Under the pieces are notes generated by a model that made no database searches, had not been told where the DNA came from, and saw only the letters and a list, made by a program, of their open reading frames with translations. DNA of 64,000 nt from Thermoplasmatales archaeon BRNA1. Lineage in GTDB: Archaea > Thermoplasmatota > Thermoplasmata > Methanomassiliicoccales > Methanomethylophilaceae. This document shows, in pieces, positions 1-8,415 of the stretch. The stretch spans positions 1,178,001-1,242,000 of the forward strand of contig CP002916.1 in the NCBI GenBank assembly GCA_000350305.1, written 5' to 3'. A program made the translations under genes and the position numbers. Each line of letters opens with the position of its first letter. The first letter of the stretch is position 1.

Positions 1-283
1 TGTACAGTGCCTTGTGCCCGCACGACCCGCAGATGAAGGTCTCCACATCCGCATCCCAGAGCTTGGAACGGCAGTTGGGGCAGCGGAGAGGGTCATCGGT
101 CCTTCCCAGCCATTTGTGGCCGCAGCGCTTGCAGACGTGAGTCTTGAGATCGGTGCAGTTCCAAAGGATGCTGTTGCACCTCGGGCAGCGGCGCGGAACC
201 GTGTTTCCGCGCTTCTTCCAACCATATCCGCACACTTCACACTTGTTGAAGTCCCCTTGTGCGGAATCAGTTGCGTTCAACAT
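1..283 (-). CDS. multi-zinc-ribbon protein (partial, 3' end outside window)
   Basis: The first 94 residues are visible, reading leftward off the edge. They hold five CxxC pairs (CEVC, CPRC, CKRC, CPNC, CGSC) at about 14, 32, 49, 66 and 85, arranged as tandem zinc ribbons of the rubredoxin or nucleic-acid-binding type. A TATA-like box centred about 26 nt upstream of the ATG and the lack of a good Shine-Dalgarno sequence suggest a leaderless mRNA and support this start. Such arrays are common in archaea, but the ligand or partner cannot be read from sequence. No enzymatic domain is visible in the part present, so I give no function beyond metal binding. Confidence 0.75.
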   Translation of the reverse strand, partial: MLNATDSAQGDFNKCEVCGYGWKKRGNTVPRRCPRCNSILWNCTDLKTHVCKRCGHKWLGRTDDPLRCPNCRSKLWDADVETFICGSCGHKALY

Positions 284-304
284 CTGTTGTTCATCAAAAA
301 TCCC

Positions 305-312
305 TATTATAA
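305..312 (-). promoter_or_regulatory. TATA box of the zinc-ribbon gene
   Basis: TTATAATA on the minus strand, centred about 26 nt before the ATG at 283. This is the spacing expected for TBP-directed initiation at or next to the start codon. Confidence 0.5.
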
Positions 313-420
313 TTGTATTCGGATTTGGTTAATATTGGGACAATTCTGCAGTACAATCTGGTCCCAAAGTGGCGGGTTTCCCATCAAAATACGGGCATTT
401 TTTGTCCGCTTCCGCACGAA

Positions 421-1026
421 ATGAACAAATCGGATTACACCTTCCGGGATTTGATGACGGCGGAAAGCTGGAGGGATCGTCTCTCGGAAGGCGGATGGGT
501 CGGGATGGAGGATCCCGATATCGACGGGTACAACGAAGCCATCGACGAATGTGCCGTAAAGCTCCACAGGTTCAACTCCTCGGCGGACCCCTGGGATGTG
601 AAGAAACGTTTCTTCGAGGAGATCGTAGGATACGGGCTCGAAGATATGACGATCGTAAAATCCCCGTTCAAATGCGACCTCGGTTTCAACATCAAACTGT
701 CCCACCACGTCCTGGTGAATTACGGCTGCACTTTCCTCGATACGGCGGAGATCCGCATCGGGGCACACACAATGGTCGGTCCGGATTGCCACATCGTCAC
801 TGCGGTCCACCCCATGGATCCCGAGGGGCGTCGCGACTGGAAGGTCAGGGGAGAGCCCGTCCGCATAGGTCGGGATGTTTGGCTCGGGGCCAATGTGACC
901 GTGCTGCCCGGCGTTACCATCGGAGACGGATGCGTCGTCGGTGCGGGAGCAGTGGTCACGAAGGATGTGCCAGACAATACGACGGTCGTCGGAAATCCCG
1001 CCAGGCCGATTGTCCGCCGCACATGA
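421..1026 (+). CDS. hexapeptide-repeat sugar O-acetyltransferase (LacA/Maa type)
   Basis: A 201-residue acetyl-CoA-dependent O-acetyltransferase of the maltose/galactoside acetyltransferase family. The N-terminal helical part (start MNKSDYTF) precedes a left-handed beta helix of isoleucine-patch hexapeptides from about residue 80 to 190. The family histidine appears in the [12 protein letters not shown] stretch, and the characteristic end [11 protein letters not shown]...GNPARPI is present. Length matches the family (180-205). The frame is open 108 nt further upstream, but that part has no ATG and no homology, so ATG 421 was chosen. It stands alone, divergent from the zinc-ribbon gene. The acceptor sugar is unknown. 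Confidence 0.9.
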   Translation: MNKSDYTFRDLMTAESWRDRLSEGGWVGMEDPDIDGYNEAIDECAVKLHRFNSSADPWDVKKRFFEEIVGYGLEDMTIVKSPFKCDLGFNIKLSHHVLVNYGCTFLDTAEIRIGAHTMVGPDCHIVTAVHPMDPEGRRDWKVRGEPVRIGRDVWLGANVTVLPGVTIGDGCVVGAGAVVTKDVPDNTTVVGNPARPIVRRT

Positions 1027-1335
1027 TCGTCGGGCGAGGCGGTAACGCTGTTTTGTCGAACGGGGACTGCCCGCTCCGTTCCGCCGGTCCGCACTCCGGA
1101 GCCGGCCTGATTGCGCCTGTCGGCAGTGTCGTAATACTCCCGCTGCGCCATCCCGATACTGTTCTGCTTTCTGGGTCCGGATTACTGTCCAAGAAAAAGG
1201 CCCCTCGATCCTGCCGACCTTCTCTGCGGCGAGGAAGACAAGATCCGGCATACTCCGACCAATTGAAAACGGCAGAGAATCGAACATGTAACGGACAATA
1301 TGTTTGGGTCCCGACAGGAAATCAAGAAAAATGAG
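1027..1335. other. gene-free stretch
   Basis: About 310 nt between the acetyltransferase stop and tRNA-Ala. Short open frames exist on both strands but none has a start signal or recognisable motif. No tRNA or RNase P/SRP-type signature was seen. Confidence 0.5.
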
Positions 1336-1408
1336 TGGACAGGGCGAGATTCGAACTCGCGACCTCTACAATGCCAATGTAGCGATCTTCCAACTGATCT
1401 ACCTGCCC
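1336..1408 (-). tRNA. tRNA-Ala (anticodon GGC)
   Basis: A 73-nt cloverleaf with 5' GGGCAGG pairing to 3' CCTGTCC. The third pair is the G3-U70 wobble that marks alanine tRNA. The anticodon arm is CTACA/TTGGCAT/TGTAG, giving anticodon GGC. The T arm has the TTCGAAT loop. The discriminator is A and CCA is not encoded. It reads GCC (and GCU) alanine codons. Confidence 0.95.
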
Positions 1409-1474
1409 AGTTGTTGAACCCCTTTATCCTCACGTTGTTAATAAAGATTTCTAACCTGCGAAAAAAGAGAATAC

Positions 1475-1498
1475 GGAAATCTGGCACATTCCCGGAAG
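1475..1498 (+). repeat. copy 1 of a 24-bp intergenic repeat with core ATCTGGCACATT
   Basis: Matches the copy at 24906-24929 at 19 of 24 positions. It lies 3 nt downstream of the purF stop codon. The core contains the octamer TCTGGCAC that recurs through the window. Confidence 0.45.
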
Positions 1499-1501
1499 TG
1501 C

Positions 1502-2920
1502 TCAGTTGATAGAGGGGAGATGGTCATCGAGCTTGGTCTGGAAGCGCTCTTCCTCGCCGTCGATGCGGGTGGGGTATTTGCCGGAGACGCATGCGAGGCA
1601 GAGGTCGTTCTCGGTCTTCCCGATGGCCTCGACGAGTCCATCCATGCTGATGTATCCGAGGGAATCCGCACCGATGATCTCCCTAATCTGCTCGACGGTG
1701 TTCCCGTTCGCGATGAACTGGTCCCTGGTCTTCATGTCGACCCCGTAGTAGCAGGGCGCGATGATAGGAGGGGATCCGATACGGACGTGGACCTCGGTGG
1801 CACCCGCCTTCCTGAGCATTCCGATGAGCTGCTTCAGAGTGGTCCCCCTGACGATGGAATCGTCCACAATGATGATCCTCTTGCCGTTGACGGTACTCTT
1901 GATGGGATTCATCTTGGTGGAGACCGCAAGCTCCCTCTCCTTCTGATCGGGAAGGATGAAGGTCCTCTCGGCGAACCTGTTCTTCATGAATCCCTCTTCG
2001 TAGGGGATTCCGGAAGCGTTGGAGAACCCGATTGCGTGGGCCCTTCCGGAGTCGGGGATGGGCATGACCAGGTCGACATCCGCGGGATGCTCCCTGGCGA
2101 GGATCGCACCGATGCGCTGCCTTGCCTCGTAGACGCTGACGCTGTCCATCACGGAATCCGGCCTTGCGAAGTAGACCCACTCGAACATGCAGTGGGCGTA
2201 CGGGCACTTGAATTTCGGAAGGTAGGATTTGATGCCCTCCTTGGTGACCTCGATGATCTCCCCCGGCGCGACGTCCCTGACGAGCTCCCCTCCCAGGGCG
2301 TCGATGGCGCAGCTCTCGGATGCGATCATGTACCCGTCCGAGAGCTTCCCGATGACGAGAGGGCGGATCCCATGGGGGTCGCGGATGCCGAACATGCGGC
2401 CGTTGATCATGAGCGCGAGGGCGTATGCTCCGTCGATCTCTCCCATGGTCTGTCTCATGGCGAGGATGGGGTCGCTGCCGCTCTTGAGATATTTGCTGAG
2501 AATCTTGATGATCAGCTCAGTGTCGCTGTCGGTGAGGAAGACCTCTCCCGCCTCGAGGTACTTATTCTTGACCTTCTCGTAGGTGGTGAGGTCGCCGTTG
2601 TGTGCGACGGCAATCTGTCCGGAACCGGTAGCCACGGTGATGGGCTGCGCGTTCTTGACGTTCTTGCCCCCAGTGGTGGCGTAGCGGACGTGTCCGATAC
2701 CCACGTTGCCGTAGAGCTGTGCAATCCTGTCCTTCGGGAGGGCCGTCTGGACGAGCCCGGCGTCCTTGACGGTATGGATCTCCATACCGTCGAAAACAGA
2801 GATGCCGGCTGTGTCCTGGCCCCTGTGCTGAAGGATCATAAGGGCCTTCTGCAACGCTGCGACTATGTTGTGGTCGGCGTTGATGCCGACTACTCCGCAG
2901 TAGTGCCTCGGGCCCGACAT
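1502..2920 (-). CDS. purF: amidophosphoribosyltransferase
   Basis: Glutamine PRPP amidotransferase, first committed step of purine synthesis (PRPP + glutamine to phosphoribosylamine). 472 residues. After a short propeptide (MSGPRHY) comes the N-terminal nucleophile Cys in CGVVGI, followed by the class II glutaminase domain to about residue 240. The C-terminal phosphoribosyltransferase domain carries the PRPP loop IIIVDDSIVRGTT at about 355. Cysteines in CPYAHC and CLAC near the C terminus resemble the ligands of the [4Fe-4S] form of the family. An upstream extension of the frame lacks homology. It follows the eL37 gene by 20 nt on the same strand and is probably co-transcribed. Confidence 0.96.
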   Translation of the reverse strand: MSGPRHYCGVVGINADHNIVAALQKALMILQHRGQDTAGISVFDGMEIHTVKDAGLVQTALPKDRIAQLYGNVGIGHVRYATTGGKNVKNAQPITVATGSGQIAVAHNGDLTTYEKVKNKYLEAGEVFLTDSDTELIIKILSKYLKSGSDPILAMRQTMGEIDGAYALALMINGRMFGIRDPHGIRPLVIGKLSDGYMIASESCAIDALGGELVRDVAPGEIIEVTKEGIKSYLPKFKCPYAHCMFEWVYFARPDSVMDSVSVYEARQRIGAILAREHPADVDLVMPIPDSGRAHAIGFSNASGIPYEEGFMKNRFAERTFILPDQKERELAVSTKMNPIKSTVNGKRIIIVDDSIVRGTTLKQLIGMLRKAGATEVHVRIGSPPIIAPCYYGVDMKTRDQFIANGNTVEQIREIIGADSLGYISMDGLVEAIGKTENDLCLACVSGKYPTRIDGEEERFQTKLDDHLPSIN

Positions 2921-2940
2921 TCGCTCACTTTGAATTGAAT

Positions 2941-3111
2941 TCAGTCGCGCAGTTTGGCCCACTCGTAGCCTCTGATCCTTGCGGTCTTGCCGTATCCGCA
3001 GGAAGCGCAGTAGCCCTTCCTGATGTTGTACGAGCGCTTTCCGCACCTGCGGCAGGGAATGTGAGTCTTGTGCTTGTTGTGCCTTCCCTGTGCTGCTGTT
3101 CCTGCTCCCAT
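2941..3111 (-). CDS. rpl37e: large ribosomal subunit protein eL37
   Basis: A 56-residue zinc-ribbon ribosomal protein. Starts [20 protein letters not shown] and has the two pairs CRRCG and CASCGYG that bind zinc, then the basic tail [15 protein letters not shown]. Length fits archaeal eL37 (55-62). The ATG is preceded by a GGAGCGATC-type Shine-Dalgarno region. It heads a two-gene unit with purF. A TATA-like stretch near 3178-3188 on the minus strand may be its promoter. The gene is too short to stand out among overlapping open frames, but the sequence is diagnostic. Confidence 0.95.
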   Translation of the reverse strand: MGAGTAAQGRHNKHKTHIPCRRCGKRSYNIRKGYCASCGYGKTARIRGYEWAKLRD

Positions 3112-3269
3112 GATGATCGCTCCTTATGGTGATGTGTGGAAAGGACCCTATCCCGGGTCCCCGGAGTACGTCCGTATTTCATATATCGAGCATACGGCGT
3201 ACTGCTCCTGAGTGTCCCATAAAGGACTCAGTATAATAAGGTTAGCCTTTTTTTAATTAATATGAGGCG

Positions 3270-4388
3270 TCAGATGAACGCGCCTATCGCCGGGGCATCC
3301 AGCCTGTCCATGTCGTAGAAGATGATGGCGTCGCGCATGCCCTCGGCCCCGAATCCGGTGTGGAAGAAGTGATCGAGCAGCGATGCCCTCCACAGTATGT
3401 CCAGGGCCGCGGTGGCGAGGGTTCCGTAATACGCGTTGGACATGTCGTCCTCGTAACCGTTGGCGTCGATCAGGTAGAACACGCTGCCGAGGAAGCTGTC
3501 GCGGCCGTTGAGGGTGGCGATGTAATCCTTCAGGACGTTCCTTCCCTCGTTGTTCAGCTGGGGGAGCTTGATGTCCTTCGCATCGACGGAACCCTTGTGG
3601 TGGAACTCGCCGTCGTCGCCGACGACCATCCACTCGATCTTGCCGTCGTCGGCGGAGAAGACGTTCCAGCTGAGGTCTCTGGCACTGTATACGGGCAGGT
3701 TCAGGGGATCCTCGGATGAGAGAGATTCGAGAGCGGTCTCCCTGGCCGCATCCTCGAGCTCCTTGTAATCCACCTTGGTCTGCTTGAGACCGTCCGCGAT
3801 GGTCATCTGCGGAAGGACCTGCGAAGCATCCAGAAGACGGTAGAGAAACTCTGGTTCCGTGAAATGTGCCAGACTCTCGGAAACGGTCATCCTGAGCATG
3901 GAGGTGTCGGCCATGACGCCGGCCTCCCTGGCGAAGGAATAGAACTGGGAGTAGATGTCCCTGGCCTGGGGGAGGGCCTCCCTAATCCTCGCATCGGCGT
4001 TGGCGACGAGTGCCTTCGCCTCGGCCATGGCATCCGCGCCCTTACCGGTCCAGACGCCCCTGCATGAGAGGTCGAGCTCTACCTTCACGTGGTCGGAGAC
4101 GTAGATGTGGTACGGGAACTGACGGCAGTATGCGGTGCGGTGGTCGTAGACCTTGCAGCGCCTGCACTCGTTCAGGAACACGCACGATCCGCGGTCGTTC
4201 TTGAGCTTGATGGCGGTATAGTGCTCCGGCCCGCGGCTCTTCTCGATGCAGTCCGGGTGGTTCTTCTTGAAGAAGGGCCTCTCCTCCGGGAGAATCTCCG
4301 GCTGGCAGAGGCAGCACATTCCGCATCCGTCGATGCATTCTGCCTTCCTTCCGCTAACCTCGGAATAATCAACGATGTAATCAGCCAC
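3270..4388 (-). CDS. YkgJ-family cysteine cluster protein (CxxCxxCC)
   Basis: A 372-residue protein whose first 110 residues hold the cysteine cluster of the YkgJ / flagellin N-methylase-like family: CIDGCGMCCLC at about 19-29, then CVFLNECRRCKVYDHR and YCRQFP. These ligands bind zinc or iron-sulfur. The remaining 260 residues are acidic and mixed alpha/beta, with no motif I recognise. It is the last gene of the five-gene operon, and its start overlaps the end of pyrC by 8 nt. The family's biochemical role is mostly unknown, so no substrate is proposed. Confidence 0.8.
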   Translation of the reverse strand: MADYIVDYSEVSGRKAECIDGCGMCCLCQPEILPEERPFFKKNHPDCIEKSRGPEHYTAIKLKNDRGSCVFLNECRRCKVYDHRTAYCRQFPYHIYVSDHVKVELDLSCRGVWTGKGADAMAEAKALVANADARIREALPQARDIYSQFYSFAREAGVMADTSMLRMTVSESLAHFTEPEFLYRLLDASQVLPQMTIADGLKQTKVDYKELEDAARETALESLSSEDPLNLPVYSARDLSWNVFSADDGKIEWMVVGDDGEFHHKGSVDAKDIKLPQLNNEGRNVLKDYIATLNGRDSFLGSVFYLIDANGYEDDMSNAYYGTLATAALDILWRASLLDHFFHTGFGAEGMRDAIIFYDMDRLDAPAIGAFI

Positions 4389-5646
4389 AGATGTCCCTCC
4401 CGATGCGCTCTCCGCAGAGTTCGCCGTCCTTCAGCTGTACCTGTCCCCTGATTATAACGGTGTCGGGGAATATGGCCTTCATTCCGTGATAGACGGACCA
4501 TCCGGCCTTGGAATGCAGCTTCTTCTGGTCGATCTCGGTCACCCTGCGGAAGTCGAAGATCGCGAAGTCCGCGTCGCAGCCCGGCGCGATCCTCCCCTTG
4601 CCGACCGAGAACACCTCGGCTGGCTTCTCGGCACCCATCCTGACGGCTAGATCCATCGTGATGGTCCCCGCCCTGACCATCTCCATGACCATCGGCATGG
4701 TGGTCTCCACCCCGGGGATTCCCCCGGGAGCGGCATCGAACTCCTGCGACTTCTCGTCGTAGGTGTGGGGAGCATGGTCGGTGCCGAACATGGTGATGTC
4801 CCCCTTCCTGAAGGATTCGAAGAGCCCCTTCCTGGAGTTCTCGTCCCTGACCGGGGGGTTCGTCTTGTAGAATGCGGACGTGTTCCTCTCCGCGTTGAAA
4901 AGCAGGTGGTGCATGGTCACCTCGGTGGTGAACCCGACCTCGCGGGCCATCCCGACCTGCTCGGCGTTGGTGGTGTGGCAGATGTTTACCTTCGTGCCGC
5001 GATACTTCGAAAGTCTCCGTATGGCACTGTATTCGGCCTCGGCCGGACGGTTGCGCAGGTGGTCCTGGCAGCAGTTCTCCTGGACCCCGTGTACTATGAG
5101 ACTGTCGTCCTCGGCGTGAACGCTGAGAACCTTGCCTGTACGGGCGATCTCCTCCATGAGAGGGGCGATTTCGGCATCATCATTCAGGAGGATGTTGCCC
5201 GTGGTGGATCCCATGAAAAGCTTGAATGCGGGGACATGGGGCGCCAGCATATCGACCGGCGCGCTGGGGGTGAGAGCGGCGAACAGGCCGTAATCGACGA
5301 ACGCCCTGCCCTTCACGGCGGCCTTCTTGTCCATGAGCGTCGGGATATCTGTGACCGGAGGTTTGGTGTTCGGCATGTCGAGGACGCAGGTCACCCCGCC
5401 GTACAGCGCGGATGTCGTCCCTGTCACGAAATCCTCCTTCTGGGTCATTCCCGGGTCGCGGAGATGGACATGGGGATCCATGAATCCCGGGAGTACGGTC
5501 ATGCTCGATCCCAGGTCGATCCTCTCCTCGCCTCCGGAGACGTGCTTTCCTACGGAGACTATCTTCCCCTCGGATATGCCGGCCTCCATGTACTGGAGCT
5601 GACCGTCGACGTACATGCGTCCGCAGATGACCTTCTCCGGGTCCAT
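4381..5646 (-). CDS. pyrC: dihydroorotase
   Basis: Zinc amidohydrolase that cyclises carbamoyl-aspartate to dihydroorotate in pyrimidine synthesis. 421 residues. The metal motif DPHVHLRDPGMTQKED is at about 54, further histidine ligands lie in VHAEDD and CHTTNAEQ, and the catalytic aspartate is in FGTDHAPH near 295. This is the class I (long) dihydroorotase layout. The ATG at 5646 was chosen because AGGAGGG sits about 7 nt before it. An ATG at 5652 overlaps the AMMECR1 stop and is an alternative. Fourth gene of the operon. Confidence 0.95.
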   Translation of the reverse strand: MDPEKVICGRMYVDGQLQYMEAGISEGKIVSVGKHVSGGEERIDLGSSMTVLPGFMDPHVHLRDPGMTQKEDFVTGTTSALYGGVTCVLDMPNTKPPVTDIPTLMDKKAAVKGRAFVDYGLFAALTPSAPVDMLAPHVPAFKLFMGSTTGNILLNDDAEIAPLMEEIARTGKVLSVHAEDDSLIVHGVQENCCQDHLRNRPAEAEYSAIRRLSKYRGTKVNICHTTNAEQVGMAREVGFTTEVTMHHLLFNAERNTSAFYKTNPPVRDENSRKGLFESFRKGDITMFGTDHAPHTYDEKSQEFDAAPGGIPGVETTMPMVMEMVRAGTITMDLAVRMGAEKPAEVFSVGKGRIAPGCDADFAIFDFRRVTEIDQKKLHSKAGWSVYHGMKAIFPDTVIIRGQVQLKDGELCGERIGRDICG

Positions 5647-5648
5647 CC

Positions 5649-6242
5649 TCATTCCCTCCTCTCCACCTTCCCGCGGGGCTCGATCTCGGAAAAGATCTCT
5701 CCGCGGAAAGTCTCGAACGTCAGCCTGTTGTTCCTCCATGCATCGGGCCTCATGCCTGCCTTGTAGCAAAGTTCGGATATGTATTCCTCCACACCCCATC
5801 CCTGTTCAACCGGGACCTGGGGCAGGAAAAGCGCGCGGTACGGACCGTATTCCACTATGAGGCCGTCCCTCCCGATGACTATGCGTGACATCAGGTCCGG
5901 GACATCGGTGTACTCGAGGGGCTCCGGCTTCGTGAGGACGGTGACCTCGAAGGTACATGCCTCGGCCTCCTCGCGGGTGAGCTTCGGGAAGCGGGGATCG
6001 TGGACGGCCCCCCTGGCGGACATCATGACGGATTCCCCCAGGGGCATTATGGGCTCGGGATAGCCTATGCATGCGCGGAGGCGGCGGGACGGGAACTCAG
6101 ATACCGTGACGAATGCACCGGAGTTCACCGAGAACTCACCGCCGAGGTCCTTCGGGAGAACATACCCGGAGTTCTCCGACTCGGCGTATGCCGCTTCCCT
6201 GGCGATGCCTATCGCCCTCTCCCCGACTTCCAATGGGATCAT
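5649..6242 (-). CDS. AMMECR1-family protein
   Basis: 197 residues with the family signature LRACIGYPEP (usually LRGCIG) at about 55, followed by HDPRFPKLTREE and a VEYGPYRALFLPQVPVEQ-type C-terminal half. The family is universal in archaea and human AMMECR1 belongs to it. It often occurs beside or fused to MEMO and radical-SAM proteins, but its reaction is not established. Here it lies in the arsA-pyrC operon with an ATGA overlap to the gene upstream. No signal peptide or membrane segment is present. Confidence 0.9.
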   Translation of the reverse strand: MIPLEVGERAIGIAREAAYAESENSGYVLPKDLGGEFSVNSGAFVTVSEFPSRRLRACIGYPEPIMPLGESVMMSARGAVHDPRFPKLTREEAEACTFEVTVLTKPEPLEYTDVPDLMSRIVIGRDGLIVEYGPYRALFLPQVPVEQGWGVEEYISELCYKAGMRPDAWRNNRLTFETFRGEIFSEIEPRGKVERRE

Positions 6243-6952
6243 GGTTTCTTCTTCTTGGGATCGTCGTCCTTCTTAGAAGGGGTGATGGTGATCTTCTCGG
6301 GCTGCGGGCCCTTGGGCTCCTCACCGCCCTCGGGATCCTGCTCCTTCTTCCTGCAGTAGGGGTTCTTCCTGCAGAACTCCACGCTCTTGTTGAAGTCCAT
6401 CCTGTCCGCGGCATCCTTGAAGGAGTCCGGGAAGGGTCCTGCCCTGATCATGGCGTTGAATGCCATGAGGGCCTCGAGGCCTGCACCGATGATGTGCTGC
6501 TGGAACCCGGGGTCTGCTATCCATCCGAAGAATCCCTCGAACTCGTCCTCGAAACGTCCCTTCGCGCGTCCGAAGTCCTCGCGGAAGCGGTCGCGGCTCT
6601 CCTCGTAGCGCCTGCGGGCGTATGCCTTCTCGGCCTCGGCGTAGCGGCGTGCCCTCTCCCTCTCCTCGCGCATCATCCTGTAGAAGTAGTCGGACTCCAC
6701 GTCTGCGAAGTCGCGGAGGGTGTCGCGGGTCTCGTCGAAGGCATCCATTGCGCGGTCGCGTCCGTAGCGGTAGTCGCCGTACGCTCTGTCGGCGCCGTCC
6801 CTGACCGCCTCTTCCATCTTCTCCGCGCGCTCGCGGTAGCGCCCCGCACGGTCTTTCTCGCGCTCGGCCGCCAGGATCCTGTCGACCATGTCCTTGTTCT
6901 TCTCGTAGAACTCCTGGGTCTCGGAGTCCTCGAACCTCTTCTCGTCACTCAT
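6239..6952 (-). CDS. highly charged helical protein, unrecognised
   Basis: 237 residues. Residues 1-145 are nearly continuous charged helix rich in Arg, Glu, Asp and Tyr, and look like a coiled coil. A short hydrophobic stretch (FFGWIADPGFQQHIIGAGLE) follows near 150-170. The region around 195-205 has two cysteines (EFCRKNPYC), and the tail ends in KKKKP. The start overlaps the end of the ArsA-type ATPase by 8 nt and the end overlaps AMMECR1 by 4 nt, so expression is probably coupled. It could be a partner of the ATPase, but that is only inferred from position. I recognise no family. Confidence 0.75.
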   Translation of the reverse strand: MSDEKRFEDSETQEFYEKNKDMVDRILAAEREKDRAGRYRERAEKMEEAVRDGADRAYGDYRYGRDRAMDAFDETRDTLRDFADVESDYFYRMMREERERARRYAEAEKAYARRRYEESRDRFREDFGRAKGRFEDEFEGFFGWIADPGFQQHIIGAGLEALMAFNAMIRAGPFPDSFKDAADRMDFNKSVEFCRKNPYCRKKEQDPEGGEEPKGPQPEKITITPSKKDDDPKKKKP

Positions 6953-8129
6953 TGCTGTCAGGCCTCCTGAACTTGATTATCAGGCATTCGTCCCCGAACT
7001 CTGCTCCGAGCAGCTCGGAATCGCTCAGGGTCATCGGAAGGGAAACGGTTCTCTTCTGACTGCCCACATGAAGTATGATAGTATTTTCATTCCCCTTAAA
7101 CAGTTCCACTTCGTCGGAGTCGACGAACGGCATCTTGATGCGGAGCTCCACGGTGCCGTCTTCCAGGGTGGTGAAGCTCATGGGACTCGCGTCGGAGTAG
7201 ACCTCGATGGGGTCCGAATCCCCGAAGATCATGTCCGCCAGGGCCTCCAGTTTCTCGGTGCCGCGCATCTCGGTCTTCATCATGTACGCGGTCATTATCT
7301 TGAGGGGATCGAAGGAGCTGTGGATCTCCTCCATGTGCTCCCTCTGCTCCTTCAGCTTCTCCTTGATGAACGCTCCGTCGGCATCGTCCGGGATGACCTT
7401 GTTGATTACCAGGCACTCGACGTTCTTGTTGTAGAGGCTCATGTACGCATACGAACGGCGGGTCTCGTTAATCGCCATGCGCTCCGGGTTCAGGACTAGC
7501 CTCACGGTGGTGTTCTTCGAATCCTCGAGGATCCTCTTCACGTCCTTCATCTGGTCCTTCAGGACCTTGATCTGGTTCATGACCTTCTTGGACGGCAGGG
7601 GGAAGTCCACGATGTGCCCCACGGTGAACCTGGCAACCCCCATAAGCTTGCTGACGATGGAGAACATCTTGTCGATATACCAGTTGGATACGTCCGGGAA
7701 GGACATCAGACGGAGGGTCTCGCCGGTAGGTGCGGTGTCGATGATCACGACATCGTACTTACCCTCCCTCTCGAATGTCAGGACGTAGAGGAGGGCGGAG
7801 ACCATCTCCATCCCGGGGAAGATCGCAAGCTCGTCCGCGGAGATCCCCTCGATCCCCTGGGAGAGCATGAATGCGGAGATGTAGTCCTTTATCGCGGACC
7901 ACTTGGTCTTCATCTCGTGGACTATGTCTAGTTCCAGGACGTCGAGGTTCGGGGCCACGTTGGTGGGCTCCGGCCCGAGCTTCATGTCGAGAGCGTCACC
8001 GATGGAGTGGGCGGTATCGACGCTCATCAGTATTGTGCGGTGGCCGAGTTTGGCAAGACGCAGTGCGGTGGCGGTCGAGACGGAGGTCTTCCCGACACCC
8101 CCCTTGCCGTTGTAGATAATCAGCCTCAT
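6945..8129 (-). CDS. ArsA/Get3-type ATPase with C-terminal HSP20-like domain
   Basis: 394 residues. The deviant Walker A P-loop GKGGVGKTS is at 9-17, switch I region VDTAHS at 38, and VIIDTAPTGETLRL at about 129 is the A-loop/switch II of the ArsA/Get3 family. From about 310 a beta-rich domain (SFTTLEDGTVELRIKMPF...) matches the ArsA HSP20-like extension. Only one ATPase unit is present, as in Get3. Roles known for the family are arsenite efflux energising and tail-anchored membrane protein targeting. No arsenic genes are nearby, so a targeting or chaperone role is the better inference. First gene of the operon. Confidence 0.9.
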   Translation of the reverse strand: MRLIIYNGKGGVGKTSVSTATALRLAKLGHRTILMSVDTAHSIGDALDMKLGPEPTNVAPNLDVLELDIVHEMKTKWSAIKDYISAFMLSQGIEGISADELAIFPGMEMVSALLYVLTFEREGKYDVVIIDTAPTGETLRLMSFPDVSNWYIDKMFSIVSKLMGVARFTVGHIVDFPLPSKKVMNQIKVLKDQMKDVKRILEDSKNTTVRLVLNPERMAINETRRSYAYMSLYNKNVECLVINKVIPDDADGAFIKEKLKEQREHMEEIHSSFDPLKIMTAYMMKTEMRGTEKLEALADMIFGDSDPIEVYSDASPMSFTTLEDGTVELRIKMPFVDSDEVELFKGNENTIILHVGSQKRTVSLPMTLSDSELLGAEFGDECLIIKFRRPDSNE

Positions 8130-8197
8130 GGTTACCTGTATGCGCGCACGATAATAAAATCGACACGGGGACCGATACCGAAAAACCGAGAATATGG

Positions 8198-8302
8198 TGC
8201 CGGGAGAGGGGTTCGAACCCTCGGCCTTCGGATTTCCCTGGTGAGGTCAGTATAACCTGAACCCTATGAGTCCGACGCTCTACCAGGCTGAGCCATCCCG
8301 GC
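8198..8302 (-). tRNA. elongator tRNA-Met (CAT) with 31-nt intron
   Basis: Acceptor GCCGGGA pairs perfectly with TCCCGGC, the D arm GCTC...GAGC is intact, and the anticodon stem is TCGGA/TCCGA. The loop CTCATA is interrupted after position 37 by an intron at about 8234-8264 (31 nt). The T arm GAGGG/TTCGAAC/CCCTC is intact. The discriminator is A and a 3' CCA is encoded at 8195-8197. The body matches archaeal elongator Met rather than initiator. The canonical 37/38 site is the usual one for archaeal tRNA splicing endonuclease. Confidence 0.92.
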
Positions 8303-8327
8303 GTTGTTTTGGGACAACCGCTTAGGG

Positions 8328-8335
8328 TTTATATT
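8328..8335 (-). promoter_or_regulatory. TATA box of tRNA-Met
   Basis: AATATAAA on the minus strand, centred about 29 nt upstream of the tRNA 5' end. Confidence 0.45.
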
Positions 8336-8380
8336 GGTTGTGTTAGGGAAGGTCCGAAAGAGACCGGGAAGAAAAGGTGC

Positions 8381-8396
8381 TGGGGCCGAAGCCCCA
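8381..8396 (-). terminator. GC hairpin downstream of eS1
   Basis: TGGGGC/CGAA/GCCCCA forms a perfect 6-bp stem with a CGAA tetraloop 20 nt after the eS1 stop. It is likely a transcript-end structure. Confidence 0.4.
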
Positions 8397-8415
8397 TAAT
8401 GAATTTGATCTGAAA

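Noticed and set aside
307-1287. 326-codon minus-strand frame opposite the acetyltransferase
   Set aside because: The part over the acetyltransferase is a shadow. The first 50 codons in the gene-free gap look protein-like but have no start signal or recognisable motif.
1520-2938. Long plus-strand open frame (472 codons) opposite purF
   Set aside because: It mirrors purF and reflects strong G/C third-position bias; the product is low-complexity Asp/Val/Gly-rich and has no motif.
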